Assembly: GCA_029204225.1 (NCBI GenBank)
Contig: CM055109.1
Coordinates: 23,274,422-23,338,421 of the forward strand
Direction: 5' to 3'
Length of the DNA: 64,000 nt
Source: Diphasiastrum complanatum
Lineage: Eukaryota; Streptophyta; Lycopodiopsida; Lycopodiales; Lycopodiaceae
Part shown: in pieces, positions 53,290-64,000 of the stretch
How positions within the stretch are numbered: the first letter of the stretch is position 1
Layout of the letters: the number at the start of each line of letters is the position of its first letter
Translations under genes and position numbers: made by a program
The notes under the pieces: generated by a model
What the model was told of the DNA's origin: nothing
The model's input: only the letters and a program-made list of their open reading frames with translations
Database searches by the model: none

Positions 53290-54360
53290 AAACTCAATCC
53301 TAATCAGGTGAGCACATCAGGTGATATGAAATTTTAACTCCATATTAAAGGTAGTGGGATTCATGCAGCAGAGAAATATCAGCTGAACATAAGTCAGCAG
53401 TCAATGGCTAATAAGCACTCAATCTACTCATGGATAACACACCCCAGGTGTATATCACAGGTCTAATACTAAGTTTGCGTATGCACACAAACCTTCATCT
53501 AATGAGGTTTTCCTTCATTTATTTGACAGATTCACTTATTATTCTGTATCATTTGTCGATTGGTGACTTCATAGCTCTAAAGAAAAAAGAATAAAATTCC
53601 TCCTGAGGCCTATAAATGTGAGGCCATGTGCAACAACCTATTTGAAGGAAATTGATGTACGTGCTCATGGATTATTCTGTATTTCAAGCATATTAATTAT
53701 CCCTTGACCATATTGAGGACTTTTCTTGAAAAGCCTTGCAAATATGAAACAAAAATGTGGGAGTTTATTTGTTATAACATTGATCTAAGCATAGGTATCA
53801 GCACTTTTGTATATTGGTTTGGTGTGAATTGCTTGGAGCAACATTTCTTTACACAAAAACCTTACCTTAGAGCCCATAGCTCTACATGTGTCATTACTAT
53901 ATGCATCTAACATAAACTTGATTTTCTATATTGGGCACGAGTTGTGGTATTGCTGCATTCTTGAAATATTGCCAGTTTTTAGTAGTCAAGTATGTACTAC
54001 TTGCAGGGGCACGAGAATGACTTGACACGTGATGAAAATCCATCGTGGCTTTAAGTGGCTCGACCTATATTTGGATGCTTTGACCAAGTTAACCATGGCT
54101 CTAAACTATTTCTAGCAACGTATTTTGGACATGTCCATGTAGATGCTTTCTCCTTTAGTGCTAGTGCTACAACATCCTTGGTGAATCAGCCAACCTCAAT
54201 GGATTCATTTGAAGTAGAAACATCCACTCAAGCTAGTTGGAAGAAAAGAATCTAAAACTTTCAAGTGGTCAATCGGGTGCAATGTTGAGTCAAGACGAAG
54301 CCATCTACAAGGTAGAAATACATTGTCAGATGATGTTACATCAAAGGCAAAGGCAGCAAA
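53290..54360. other. 3' flank of the glucanase, no further gene
   Basis: The first few hundred bases probably contain the 3' untranslated region and polyadenylation site. I find no unambiguous AATAAA to mark it. No other gene is supported. Confidence 0.5.
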
Positions 54361-54364
54361 GATC

Positions 54365-54421
54365 CTATGCCTTGACATGATGTGCCATGGTATTTCGAGG
54401 ATACATCATGTCAAGGCATAG
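54365..54421. repeat. Perfect 19-bp stem with 19-nt loop
   Basis: CTATGCCTTGACATGATGT (54,365-54,383) is the exact reverse complement of ACATCATGTCAAGGCATAG (54,403-54,421). No flanking target duplication was seen, and the pairing does not extend beyond the stem. Confidence 0.85.
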
Positions 54422-54829
54422 TAGTCAGCATAATGCCATGCACATTAAAGGAATGCAGAACCAAAGTCAAAAGCTAATAAAAATAGAAGACAAGGGGCTT
54501 GCCAAGGTAAGCCTTTTTTAGTTGTTCCAATCAGGATGAAATGGACTAACTGTGTAGATAGAAGAAGACATAAAGGAACAAGAAGAAGAGGGTCTTAAGG
54601 CATTTTGGGTGAGGTATTGAAACTATTGGCTTGGAACTATGGTAAGTTATACTACATATCCTCAAACATAGCATTTACAAAATTCCATGGATTGAGGGAA
54701 CATAATTGATGGTCAAGAAATTCTATTGACATGATCCCCATTATGCTCAATCGATCCAATATGAACCAAATGAAGCCACTTGAGTAGTTGATTACATCAA
54801 ATGCATGTTATTGATCATGGTGGTGCCCA

Positions 54830-55085
54830 AAATGAATGGAAGTTGTTTTGAGGTTGATCGTGGTGGTTGCAAAAATGAACAAAAATGTGTTACATATGGA
54901 TTTTAAGAAACGAAACATGATTACCAACAAGGATCACCTTTTTTTGTCTCTTAAAAGTGCATTAGAACACGCAATAGGCAAAGTAACCTACAACTTCCTA
55001 GATGGTTTCATCTATTACAACCAAGTACATATGTCGTTGACAGATCAACTTATAGCATGAAATCCAGAAGGTTCATATTGAAATC
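54830..55085 (+). pseudogene. Gypsy RT scrap
   Basis: The plus frame reads VAKMNKNVLHMDFKKRNMIT then KDHLFLSLKSALEHAIGK and YNFLDGFIYYNQVHMSLTDQ. Together these align to the gypsy RT fingers and first catalytic Asp region (compare KDHFSLPF and YSFLDGFSGYNQVKIAP at 29.9-30.1 kb). A TGA at 55,058-55,060 ends it. It is much more diverged than the other RT relics, so probably older. Confidence 0.75.
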
Positions 55086-55143
55086 AGACTTGTGCAATAG
55101 AAAGCACTTATTTGCACCGGCAATCCAATTTGAAGTCGTCCAT

Positions 55144-55155
55144 GCAACGGCGCCA
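55144..55155 (-). other. Primer binding site (tRNA-Asp type), minus strand
   Basis: GCAACGGCGCCA on the plus strand is TGGCGCCGTTGC on the minus strand, a perfect Asp-type gypsy primer site. It sits just inside an LTR end (55,160). Confidence 0.75.
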
Positions 55156-55159
55156 AAAT

Positions 55160-55760
55160 TGTAGTGGGCTATTTCCTACCCTACGCTCAACCCTAGATCC
55201 AAGCTCACAAGCATCAAGGAGATGAAGTTAGTTGTCACACAGAGGTTCGTTTCCCTGAGAGCGATAACATATTTCATAATCCAGCATGTGCACACTAACA
55301 CTATGATCCATTAACATAAGCATTAACACTACATCCATTAATCCTAATCCACAATGATAGAAACTCGCCCTTCTCTCTCTTTCCTTTCTCTCTCACAAAA
55401 AGCATAAGAACATTAAATCCCAATAAGCATCAAATCCAACAATTAGCAAACACAAAGAAAGCATGAGAGATGGAAGAAAAAAGATAGAGAGCAAGGACAT
55501 TCCTGATCCATTTCATAAGAGGGCCAACCTGCTTGTACAAAAATGCTTCTTGGTTTCCAAGGGGAGGCTCGAACCTGGGATCAAAGAAACTTTGGATGCC
55601 AAGCTAACCAGTTGAGCCAACCCCGTTGGGTTGCTTGTACAAAAATGAAGAGAGAACATGTACAATGATTCGAAACTACCACTTATATAGTGAATTGGAG
55701 GTCTTGGCCTCAATTCCTTTTGACCAATTCAAGCCTCCATAGTCCTTTTATTAACTTGTA
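55160..55760 (-). mobile_element. Gypsy LTR on the minus strand, interrupted by a SINE
   Basis: Its U5 end (TGTAGTGGGC on the plus strand) is 4 bp from the Asp-type primer site. From 55,235 onward it matches 21,711-22,145. The only large extra segment in this copy is 55,530-55,647, which is the SINE. The upper end near 55,760 is estimated from where similarity stops. Gypsy coding sequence in the matching orientation is not seen to the left. Confidence 0.65.
55546..55631 (-). mobile_element. Short tRNA-derived SINE
   Basis: On the minus strand this 86-bp insert has an A-box-like TGGCTCAACTGG followed, at tRNA-like spacing, by a perfect B box GGTTCGAGCCT. It is bounded by identical 16-bp copies of TGCTTGTACAAAAATG (55,530-55,545 and 55,632-55,647), a target duplication typical of LINE-driven retroposition. 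The related LTR at 21.7-22.1 kb lacks the insert. It has no poly(A) or T-rich tail visible, and no LINE part. Confidence 0.8.
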
Positions 55761-55784
55761 ACTAATCAAATAAGTATGTGATCA

Positions 55785-56690
55785 TCGAGTTGGACTTACA
55801 CACGCAGGGTGCCAAATCCCTCTCACTTATTAACTAGGGCTAGTGTAAGGATCGCGTATCGACTAGATCTTGTTGCATGCAACCAAAAAGACACTTGTGG
55901 AGCAAAACCACCCAACCAACAGGAAATTGCTAGTAACCACTTCACCCTCATGCCATGGTGAATGAATGCAAGAGAGGTGGGGCTCCTAGCTACAAGGATT
56001 AAAAAATCCAATAGGTAGATGGGTGAGTTTCCACTAGTATATATTCTCTCCCAAGAAGAGAGAGTATTCTCTTAGACTTCATGAAATAAACTAAGTCCCA
56101 ACAAGCTCCTCTCCTCGAGTAGAGAGAGAAAATACCGCTTTTGGGCTCATCTAGAGAGAGAAGGCAATACAAGCAAAATTGGCAAATCTCCAAATTGACT
56201 CAAAAACTTATAGATCTCTCTTGCATTAATGAAGGGAATGAAAGTACATATAGAAACTCGTGGAGATCCATGTTTGATTCTTATTGGACCCATTAAACAT
56301 AGTCTCTCTAACCCTATTGGATGTGTAATGCAACATCCCTCACTTTTAATTGGACCCTTCCAACACATCTCTCTCTTATGATTGGACCCTTTGACTTTTG
56401 CCACCACGGGGTGCATCACTCATCAAACCTAACATTGACATGTGTAAGCAACCTAACTAGCTCAAGTTACATCACAATTAAATTTTGGCCTAATCATGAC
56501 AAAACATGTGTACTTGACCATTTGACCTCTAAAGCCAAAATTGGCCTTATCAAAGTTCTACACCAAGATGCTTGACTAGAAATCTTTATGATACCCCTAA
56601 AGTCAACATTATAAAATATTTCTAACTACTTTACACGTGGGACCATGCTCCACACATGTGAAATCTACTCACAGACATTGTAGGCTAATA
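55785..56690 (-). mobile_element. Copia LTR relic, minus strand
   Basis: Its reverse complement aligns with 23,555-23,965 in its first half. Its later part resembles the LTR of the complete element at 37.7 kb: CTCTCTACTCGAGGAGAG followed by AGCTTGT and ACTTAGTTTAT. It is therefore a relative of that family. It has the CACATGTGTGGAGCATGGTC palindrome region near its start. Both ends are approximate. Confidence 0.65.
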
Positions 56691-56719
56691 TTTCAAGGAA
56701 TATTCTAGCCATCCTACAG

Positions 56720-57431
56720 AACATCTTAAAAAATACAAGCAGGATATGATTTAAACGTAGAACTTGCCCAACAAGTTTAGGCTTTTACGGTATCCGTACT
56801 GGCTTAAGTTAGTTAGTTCTAAGTTTAAATTGCCATGGGCACTGCACATAGATATGTAATTTCAAGTTAAGTAAAAGTTAGTCACAAAGGCCTATTGGGG
56901 GTTTGTCCCATGGCGCCAGTTTGATTCAAAGTTAGGTTAGTCTCTGTGGCTTACTTGTCCCACAGTGCATTTCTATAAGTGACCACCACTCCAAGTATAA
57001 ATAGGAGTGGAAGAGTCCATTTTTGGGAAGAACTTCATTTGCAATACATGCCTATCTTTCTCTCTGAGTGTTCTCCCTTGTGTGGTTTTATGTACTGTGT
57101 TACTTCACATTGTATTGTACAGTATTGATCTTGCAACAAGTTAAGTTAATCCAGGCCCTCCATTCTCTAGTAGAGTAAGCCTTAGAGGAGGAGATTTATT
57201 TTAGGGTTTTATCTTTTAGGTTAAGCCATCATTTGGGTTTAGTTGCTAAGTAGAGAAAAGAGATTCAGAAGAGTGGATCTTACCCATCAGAATACTCACC
57301 ACCATGCTCATGACTGTCTTCTTGCGTCCATATCCATGCTAGCTGGAAATAGCCTTAGTGAGGGTTAGTTGGGAGAAGCCATAACTCGTACTAGTTGGAG
57401 CCATAGCTTGAAGGATGTTGAAGATCCAACA
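56720..57431 (+). mobile_element. Gypsy 5' LTR (left end approximate)
   Basis: It ends ATCCAACA, one base before an Asp-type primer site. A TATAAATAGGAGTG box lies at about 56,996. LTR-like text AGTAGAGTAAGCCTTAGAGG parallels the LTR at 9.7-10.4 kb. It heads the element whose leader and gag relic extend to 60.6 kb. Confidence 0.65.
56996..57003 (+). promoter_or_regulatory. LTR TATA box
   Basis: TATAAATA within the gypsy LTR, about 435 bp before its end. Confidence 0.6.
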
Positions 57432-57432
57432 T

Positions 57433-57446
57433 TGGCACCGTTGTTG
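57433..57446 (+). other. Primer binding site (tRNA-Asp type)
   Basis: TGGCACCGTTGTTG lies one base after the LTR end. It has two mismatches to the standard TGGCGCCGTTGCTG-like sites. Confidence 0.65.
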
Positions 57447-57907
57447 CTCCTCTACACCATCTCTTCTTGTTCTCTACCTTATTTGCTCTTGTTTAAGCTA
57501 TTTCTTGCTCTTTTTAGCTCCATGCTTGTCTTTTTCTGGATTTAATCTAATTTCCAGCTTGTATTTTATGTTCGTGTGTTCACTTCAGTATGGCAGCAGC
57601 TTGAGATCAGCTGGACTGATCTACATTTGAGGGAGGGGATGAGTTGATTCACCTTAAGCAAACTTACCAAAAAGAGGCTATAAAAAACCCCTTTTGAACA
57701 AATTTTCACCAAATAAAATTAGTACAGCCTATTTTCCAAAAAATCTCACTTGACAACACCAAGTTCAAAGGTTTTGGTTTTGGCAGCAATGCTAACCTCC
57801 AAACATACTTTCTAGCAAGCTAGAGCTTCTTATATATATATCTTACATTTCTTTGCTTCTTAGACATTTGGAAAGAGTTTTCCATGGAAGAATATAGTCT
57901 GCTACTT

Positions 57908-58160
57908 CTGTGATTTGGCTCAAAGAATGAACATTAACAAACGGTCCATCCAGTGACCTTTGTGAGCCCACAGTCTTGAGCGAGACCCTGCCAGTAAGCT
58001 GCACAGACAAGTTCTGTGATTTGGCTCAAGTGACCTTTGTGAGCCCAGAGTCTTGAACGAGATCCTGCCAGCAAGCTGCACAGACAAGTTCTGTGATTTG
58101 GCTCAATCGACCCTTGTGAGCCCACAGTTCTGAGCGAGGCCCTCCCAGCAAGCTGCACAA
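57908..58160 (+). repeat. 77-bp tandem repeat in gypsy leader
   Basis: Three successive units start at about 57,953, 58,030 and 58,107, a 77-bp period. They are preceded by a partial unit (TCTGTGATTTGGCTCAA at 57,908). Each carries GAGCCCACAGT(C)TTGAGCGA and AAGCTGCACAGACAAGTTC, with a few changes. Confidence 0.88.
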
Positions 58161-58184
58161 CACAAAGAGGAGGATTCTTGTTGT

Positions 58185-58725
58185 ACGAGTCATCTACGAG
58201 TAATAAATTACTCTTGCACAAGTCATTTTTTTGCGAGTCATCTTTTGTACAAGTCATCTGCAAGTAGTAAATTACTCTTGCACGAGTCATTTTTTGCGAG
58301 TCATCTTTTGTACGAGTCATCTGCGAGTAGTAACTTACCCTTGCACGAGTCGTTTTTTGCACTCTACACGCCTCTGCAAGTCGTCCATTTCCATCCACGA
58401 GTCATTTTTTTGCGCAAGTCATCTTATGTGCGAGTCCTATGCGAGTCATCTGTTTCCATCCTCGAGTCATTTTTTTGTGCGAGTCTTGTGTGAGTCATCT
58501 GTTTCCATCCACGAGTCATTTTTTTGCACGAGTCATCTTCTATACGAGTCATCTACGAGTAGTACGTTTCCGTCCACGAGTCATCTCCCACCCTCGCACG
58601 AGTCATTTTTTGCACTAAACACGCTTGTGCGAGTCGTAAATTCCTTTGAACGAGTCATTTTTCATTGTGTGCGAGTAAGTTCCCGTGTTTGTGTGAGTCA
58701 TTCCCCTGTCTCTACGAGTCATTCT
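58185..58725 (+). repeat. Array of CGAGTCAT-type words in gypsy leader
   Basis: More than 25 copies of CGAGTCAT or one-base variants (CAAGTCAT, CGAGTCGT, CGAGTCTT) occur at irregular 8-40 bp spacing. They are embedded in higher-order units such as GTACGAGTCATCTGCGAGTA. It has no open reading frame of known content. Confidence 0.88.
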
Positions 58726-60076
58726 CTGATTCTTGTCAGCTACAACAATCCTAGAGGAGGTGAATAATTTCAAAAAAAAAAAAAAACTCCCAAATAAGGT
58801 AAGAAAACCCAGAATAAACTTGTAGAAATACTTTTAAGTGCAAAATCTTTTATCTCCTAAAATAGAACTATCTAGTACTCGCATAGTCTATTTTTTGGCA
58901 AGATCTGGACTTGTGCGAGTCCCAGGCATGCATGCGAATTCTATCCAGAGAGGTTCATTTGTGATCACAACGAAGACCCATAATTTCAAGCACTTGAAAC
59001 TTAGTAAAATCCTCTAAGATCAACATCATATGATTCCACTCAGAAAAATCCAAGCTCTCGCATATACACTTTGCATAGCATCTCGACATAGAGAGAGCTT
59101 GTTTTGTAACAAGTTTACCTGAGACAGCTGCTTTTCTCATAAGGAGTTCAATGGTATATTAAGAGCATTCAGATGGCAAGGAGCATATGGACTGTCATAA
59201 TCTCAGACTAACAAACGTTGAATTTTTTGAGTGAAAGTTTTGTATCCTGAGTTACTATTGATCGGTGGGGATCATTCCATTGCCTTCAAATCTCGAGACC
59301 GCCGATGAAGAGGCCTGTCCAGGTACTGCCACCCTCAAGTGGTAATATGAGAATATGAGACTCTAGTGAGGCAAATGACAGTGGCATGTCAACAATGCCA
59401 AACATGTCAAACCAGGATCAGATTTCATTGGAGTAACTTGAAAACATTATAAGACTATGTTATCACCAGTGGTAAGATACAGAGCAAAAATGGCTATTTT
59501 TTGCATATTTCATCATGGTAAGTATTCGCACAGAGGCAAGATATCTCTAAACGATTCCTTGCAAATACTCTACTTACATCTCTTGACCAAGAATTCAAGG
59601 CCTCCTAAAATTATCAAACATGGCCTATGCGAATAGGTTTGAGGTCCTTTTGCCCTAAGGACCAGAGGTTCCAGAAACATTAGGAAAGTCCAGAGAAGGT
59701 GAGAGAAACATAGCAACCTCCTCCAAATTATCTAACGATACAAACTTTTCATCTTTCCTCAAATAGTTAGCAGAGTCATACCCCAGTACCTCTCGAAAGA
59801 TCAAAACTTGGAAACTTCGCATCATCAATCCAAGCGTGAAAATGAGATCTGTCACCACCAAAGGTGAAATAGTGAGATATCTTTATACTTAGGCCTGTAC
59901 ATATTCAGAATTACCATCAACATCTTGGTCACATATTCCTACCTCGTCTAGTTGGGAGAAGCCTTAGGTATATTCAGTAGGGATTGCCTTGGATATAACC
60001 TGGTAGGGAGCGAGTGGGATATCACACTCATCATCCACCATCCATCACCTAAGTATTGATTTTTTGCTAGAGCACC
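58726..60076 (+). other. Gypsy leader, non-coding
   Basis: Between the repeat array and the gag start. It holds GCGAATTCTATCCAGAGAGG (58,936), the leader word shared with 10,846. No gene is supported. Confidence 0.45.
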
Positions 60077-60618
60077 ATGAGTGGGAAGTCAGATCAGTCT
60101 CCTCCCAAAGTGAAAAGGATATTTCCACGGACTGATGCACCAAATATGATGGAGAAACCAACCCCGTACGATTTCTTCAAGACTTCGAAAACACTTGTAC
60201 GTTCTATGGCGATACTTTTGAAGCCGAAAAGCTCAGACTATTCCCCATGATCCTACTTGGCGACGCAAAGGAATGGTATGAGAATATTGAAAAGTCAGAC
60301 ACAGTCATGTGGATTGCACTTACGGCGGCCTCAGTTCCTCATCAACCTAGGCCAACCAAGGTCAATAGGCCCAGTTTTTCATCAACCTTGATCCTCTGGT
60401 TCTATGAACCATCCTAGACCACTTTCACATTCTCAACCAGAGTCTTCTTATCCAAGGCCAATCGCTCCACATCCAACACAACAACCTCTTGTAGAAAGTC
60501 AACATATTGATACATCGTCTATCATCCAAGTTGATTCCGACTACATAGACCCAACGATGTATTATCTAGAAGATACCAATGTGCCTGCTCATCAAGTTGA
60601 TCCATTTGCGCCTTACTA
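60077..60618 (+). pseudogene. Gypsy gag relic
   Basis: The likely start is ATG 60,077 (MSGKSDQSPPKVKRIFPRT). One base is missing near 60,145. The following frame reads NPVRFLQDFENTCTFYGDT and LLGDAKEWYENIEKSDTVMW, close to the gag of the minus-strand element at 9.7-9.4 kb. At about 60,325 the gag core is cut and joins a Pro/Ser/His/Gln-rich spacer. That spacer contains SHSQPESSYPRPIAPH and MYYLEDTNVP, the same type of words seen near 8.7 kb, and ends with a TAA. Zinc knuckle, protease and pol are missing. It belongs to the element whose LTR, primer site and leader start at 56.7 kb. Confidence 0.8.
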
Positions 60619-60639
60619 AAATTAGTAGTATTAGATGTG

Positions 60640-62360
60640 TCTAGGCTCGTCTAGTCTTACTAATTTGTCATCCACGGATACATAGTTGCTTCCAATCCAG
60701 ATAGAGTTACATCCTATCTAGCAACCATCTAAGGTCTATCTCAAACACCATCCATAGATAAGACCAAGAATGTACCACCTCAAATCTGTGTCTTCATTAC
60801 GTCTCTATGACTAAGCAATTGATATCATACCCTGGAGCCAAGTTTTGAGCTACCACCTGATGAATCATGAGTTTTGTGTCTTGATGATAACCCATATGTT
60901 TTATTTGAGTGAAACTAAATCTAAGACATAATTGTCTTATTGCATGCTACGTAAATGTTATACGTTATCACTTGTTTTTCTTTTGTAACACTATAAGTTC
61001 GATACTGGATTGCAAGAGTTTGGTCTAAGAGTGTCATGCAAATCCTTCTATAGAGTTATCTGCTACGATTTTTCATTTTTTCTCTAATTTCAAGTTTTGT
61101 CCTATCAACTATGTCGTTTGTTGCTACCTGTTGTTTGTTCGATTGTTGTATGGTTTGGTGTGTTTTTTTTTGCAGCAGCACTATAGGTGGTATTTCATCA
61201 GCAATTTTATTCTACCTCTACAGTTGCAATATCAAACGAATTTTCATTGGGATATATCTCTACATCTTTACCAATGATTTCAAGCACTTTCAATATGAAC
61301 AACAAGAGCAGTCAAGGACTTCAACAACAAATGTTCAGTTTGGCAACAAAACGCATCTTATCAGACTGCAACCATGATCTAGCAAAAAATCCATCTTTCC
61401 ACCAAGATGGAATATCCGCGACAACACCAACACCGCCATTCACAATAAGCAGTTGATTTTACGTAAGTGCTACAATATCCACGCTTTTCCAATTGCCTCA
61501 CCATGGCCATCAAATCATCAATAAAGTGGTAGCTTGTACCAGCTCTCAAGTCACATCAAAGGCAAAATCTATGTGCAAACCAACGCAGACGACAAGTGTG
61601 CCTACCAATGCCAACAATGATGCTTCATTGGCAAAATGTACATTGAGCAGTGGTAATCGTGTCTCGAGACCATACTACCGCTGTTGTACATCATCCATTC
61701 GATCATCTGCGGAGGCCGCAATAAGCACAAGTCATCATTGAGTGAAATCTCGTAGGCCTACATAAACTGAAGGACTCTCGAGTCAATTAGAGATTGAAGT
61801 TATAAGCGCACAACCTCAATGACAGCTATTTTCAAAGGCGAGCAATGATGATTCCATGGAGAATTGTACAAAGAGCATTGGTTATATTATGAAGAGATAT
61901 TGAAAACCACACAATACTTATCTCATTCCTTTTTTTCATCCATCCATTGCCTCATATTCCACCATATGGTCAATCTTGAAACTTCATCTCACTTCTCCCA
62001 TCCTTGTTTCAAGACCTCATTTTTACCCGATGGATCGATCTGAAGTTGCTCTGGGTTATGAATTGAAACACTTTGTAAAGAAAACAACTCTACGACATCT
62101 GCATCAGACCACTGATGTTGTTTAAAAGCTCCAAGGGAATAAAGCAAGAATGATAGAGGCTCTCACCAATAAAATGCCAGTCGTGTCGCCGCATAAGAGA
62201 TCAGCTTCTTGATAACTCCAAAGCACATAACTACGTGTATGAAAAAAAAAATGTCATACGCGTATCTAGATACAATTGCTACAATTCAAAGAGCAAAGAG
62301 CTCAAAGAAGTTGCAATGGCACAACAACGTCAAAAGAGGAGCTAGATTTACCAAGCTAGA
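60640..62360 (+). other. Unassigned internal retroelement sequence
   Basis: No recognisable domain. Frames 61,187-61,456 (Ser/Gln/Asn-rich) and 61,493-61,741 (Ser/Thr/Cys-rich) are coherent but unidentified. Because a copia polypurine tract and LTR follow directly, part of this may be the inside of a non-autonomous or heavily deleted copia element. Confidence 0.4.
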
Positions 62361-62365
62361 TTTTT

Positions 62366-62374
62366 GAGGAGGAG
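62366..62374 (+). other. Polypurine tract
   Basis: GAGGAGGAG directly precedes a TG-starting LTR, as at 43,170. Confidence 0.7.
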
Positions 62375-63053
62375 TGTGAAAAATGCAAAACTAAGCTTGG
62401 TAGAAGCCAAAAATCTTGTATATAGATAAATACACATGTGTGGAGCCTGTTCCCGCATGTGAAAATAGTGTACTTGTCATGTACCATAATCATATAGGTT
62501 GTACATATGATTTAATTCAAGTTCTAGTGGCTAAAAAGGCTAGAAACTAGTTTTCTAGACATATGACACATGGCATCAATCTATTGATTGCATGAGCCAC
62601 ATCCTTTGGTTAGGTGTCATATCCCATGTGTAGAGGACAGCTCACATGTGTGGAATAAGCTGAAGTAGGCGAATTTTGACTTCTAGAAGATTTTCAAGTA
62701 GATCTCCATATAGAAAAAAAATGGACCAAAAGTGCTCAAAATAGAAGGTTTTGTCCAAGTGTCAGTTTTGCATGATGAATCATTATATGACAAAGCACCT
62801 TCACACATGTGGGATCATAGGGATGATCAGTACCACGAGCTCCCACTTATTGTATATATAGAGCCACATTTGGCCATAATCAATGTGAGACACCAATCTT
62901 GGTTTTGGAAGCAATTTTGAGTGATTTTCTCCATTTGTTTACATTTGTTTTGATTGTTTTGAGATGCTATCAATGTGTACTTGATTTTCAGGTTGGAGTC
63001 CGTACTCAGACAGGGTTTCACACGTGGGAAACCATAAAGTACACTTACCTTCA
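62375..63053 (+). mobile_element. Copia 3' LTR
   Basis: It starts TGTGAAAAATGC after the polypurine tract. TTGTATATATAGAGCC at about 62,849 is a good TATA box. It contains paired CACATGTG-type words (62,443-62,461; about 62,617-62,660). The end is placed at TTCA (63,053), five bases before the next LTR, but the following LTR may instead interrupt it. No 5' partner is in the window. Confidence 0.65.
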
Positions 63054-63058
63054 ATTAA

Positions 63059-63825
63059 TGATTGTTCTTGTTAGGATTTTGTGTCTAGAATTGGTCTAGA
63101 TTGATCTTCATCTAAAGTAGATTGATAGATCAAGTAATCTGACAACCAATGCCTCTTGAGGATTAGATTAGGATCCACTCTTGGTCCTTTTTGTACTTTT
63201 TGCACACCACACATGTAAGACCAAGATGCCACGTGAAAACCCACTCCTAATAGAGGCTATGTCAAATTTAGAGAGTTGGTCAAGTCCATTTGATAGTGAT
63301 TCCTAGATTATAAAACTTACACCTAAAATTGTCATGAGATTTTGACCAACCATGTACCTACTTGGCATAACTCTAGGAAATAGACTTAGGTTACACATTA
63401 GGTCAAGAAAGTTGAGTCTAATTCCTTATTACATGCTAGATTTTCACCTAACTCAGCAAAGGAAGTGTGTTTTACTATGTATTCCCATTCTCCATAGTGT
63501 GAAGATAGAATATTTTTGGAGCTCATTGGCAATCTCAAGCTACTCCATTATGTACATTGAGTTTCTGTGATCCAAATGCAACCAAATCAATTTCTACCTG
63601 TTTATTAGCTTGAAGTCCATACTACAACTTGTGTCTCACATTTGTTGGCTCGGATTTCAATATTCATCAATGGTTTTGATTGTTAATGCTTGTTGTTTGT
63701 CAAATTGCCAATCTAGATCAACTTTTTCATGTCTAGTTTTATGATAGATTGTTAGGCAATCATCCAATCACTCTTGTGGATCTTTTGTAGATCCATTTAT
63801 GGTCCTAAAGTATAGTACTTTCACA
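63059..63825 (+). mobile_element. Copia 5' LTR of an element leaving the window
   Basis: It starts TGATTGTTCTTG and ends TTTCACA just before a Met primer site. The length of 767 bp matches the 768-bp LTR of the complete copia at 37.7 kb. The first 148 bp recur at 21,563-21,710. Confidence 0.75.
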
Positions 63826-63838
63826 TGGTATCAGATCC
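63826..63838 (+). other. Primer binding site (initiator tRNA-Met)
   Basis: TGGTATCAGATCC, one mismatch from the standard copia site. Leader sequence of the element follows to the window end, and no gag start is reached. Confidence 0.85.
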
Positions 63839-64000
63839 AAGTACAAGAGCATTAACCATTGATCAAAAGCGAATCCATTTTTAGCAAGTTTTGGTGCTAG
63901 AATCCAGTATTGAGAGGGCAAGCTAGAATCTTGATTTTGGTGAGGGGATTTGATCCCAAACTTGGTAGGGATCCATATCTGTACTTTTCACATGTGTGGG

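Noticed and set aside
55546-55631. Functional tRNA gene on the minus strand
   Set aside because: A and B boxes are present, but a clean acceptor stem and anticodon arm cannot be drawn, and 16-bp direct repeats bound it, so a SINE fits better.
58185-58725. CRISPR-like array
   Set aside because: Repeat words are 8 bp, irregularly spaced and imperfect, in a plant retrotransposon leader. There are no constant-length spacers and no cas genes.

Overview
The window is nuclear DNA of a land plant with a large, retrotransposon-filled genome. The evidence is plant-type Ty1/copia and Ty3/gypsy elements primed from initiator-Met and Asp tRNAs, plant GT-AG introns, two TTTAGGG telomere units, very long (GA)n/(GT)n microsatellites, and one host gene of the plant GH17-X8-GPI type. 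The species cannot be named from the sequence. There are no prokaryotic features.

Layout. 1-1.88 kb: no supported gene. 1.88-4.55 kb: two broken copia relics joined out of order. 4.63-9.70 kb: a decayed gypsy element on the minus strand, gag to integrase. 9.7-11.6 kb: a plus-strand gypsy LTR, Asp-tRNA primer site and repeat-rich leader. 11.69-16.25 kb: a probable CACTA-like DNA transposon, in which arrays of the palindrome GCCACGCGTGGC flank a three-exon Ptta/En/Spm-like gene. 17.7-21.56 kb: a truncated copia. 21.56-24 kb: a patchwork of LTR pieces. 24.06-25.48 kb (minus): an unrecognised coding relic. 25.9-29.2 kb: a copia with a large internal deletion plus an oppositely oriented scrap of the same family. 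29.2-31.5 kb: a gypsy pol relic. 33.1-34.5 kb (minus): a second unrecognised coding relic. 37,688-43,947: a complete copia element with about 97% identical LTRs and a perfect 5-bp target duplication. 48,307-53,287: the only clear host gene, a beta-1,3-glucanase. 54.8-60.6 kb: gypsy and copia LTR remnants, a tRNA-derived SINE with a 16-bp target duplication, and a gypsy 5' end with tandem-repeat leader and gag relic. 62.4-64 kb: two copia LTRs in series, the second starting an element that runs off the window.

How the parts relate. The glucanase is spliced from four exons: signal peptide, GH17 plus most of X8, a 28-nt exon completing X8, and a GPI-anchor tail. It should act on callose at the cell surface. 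Nearly everything else is retrotransposon sequence in several states of decay. Recurrent elements are a copia LTR family seen whole at 37.7/43.2 kb and in relatives at 23.6 and 56 kb, a gypsy LTR type at 21.7 and 55.2 kb, a copia LTR at 22.2 and 26.7 kb, and a copia LTR start at 21.56 and 63.06 kb. The most interesting points are the palindrome-flanked transposon candidate, a TGA at the same gag codon in two diverged copia families, the SINE, the repeat-array gypsy leaders, the paired inverted (GA)n/(CT)n tracts, and the two unrecognised coding relics.
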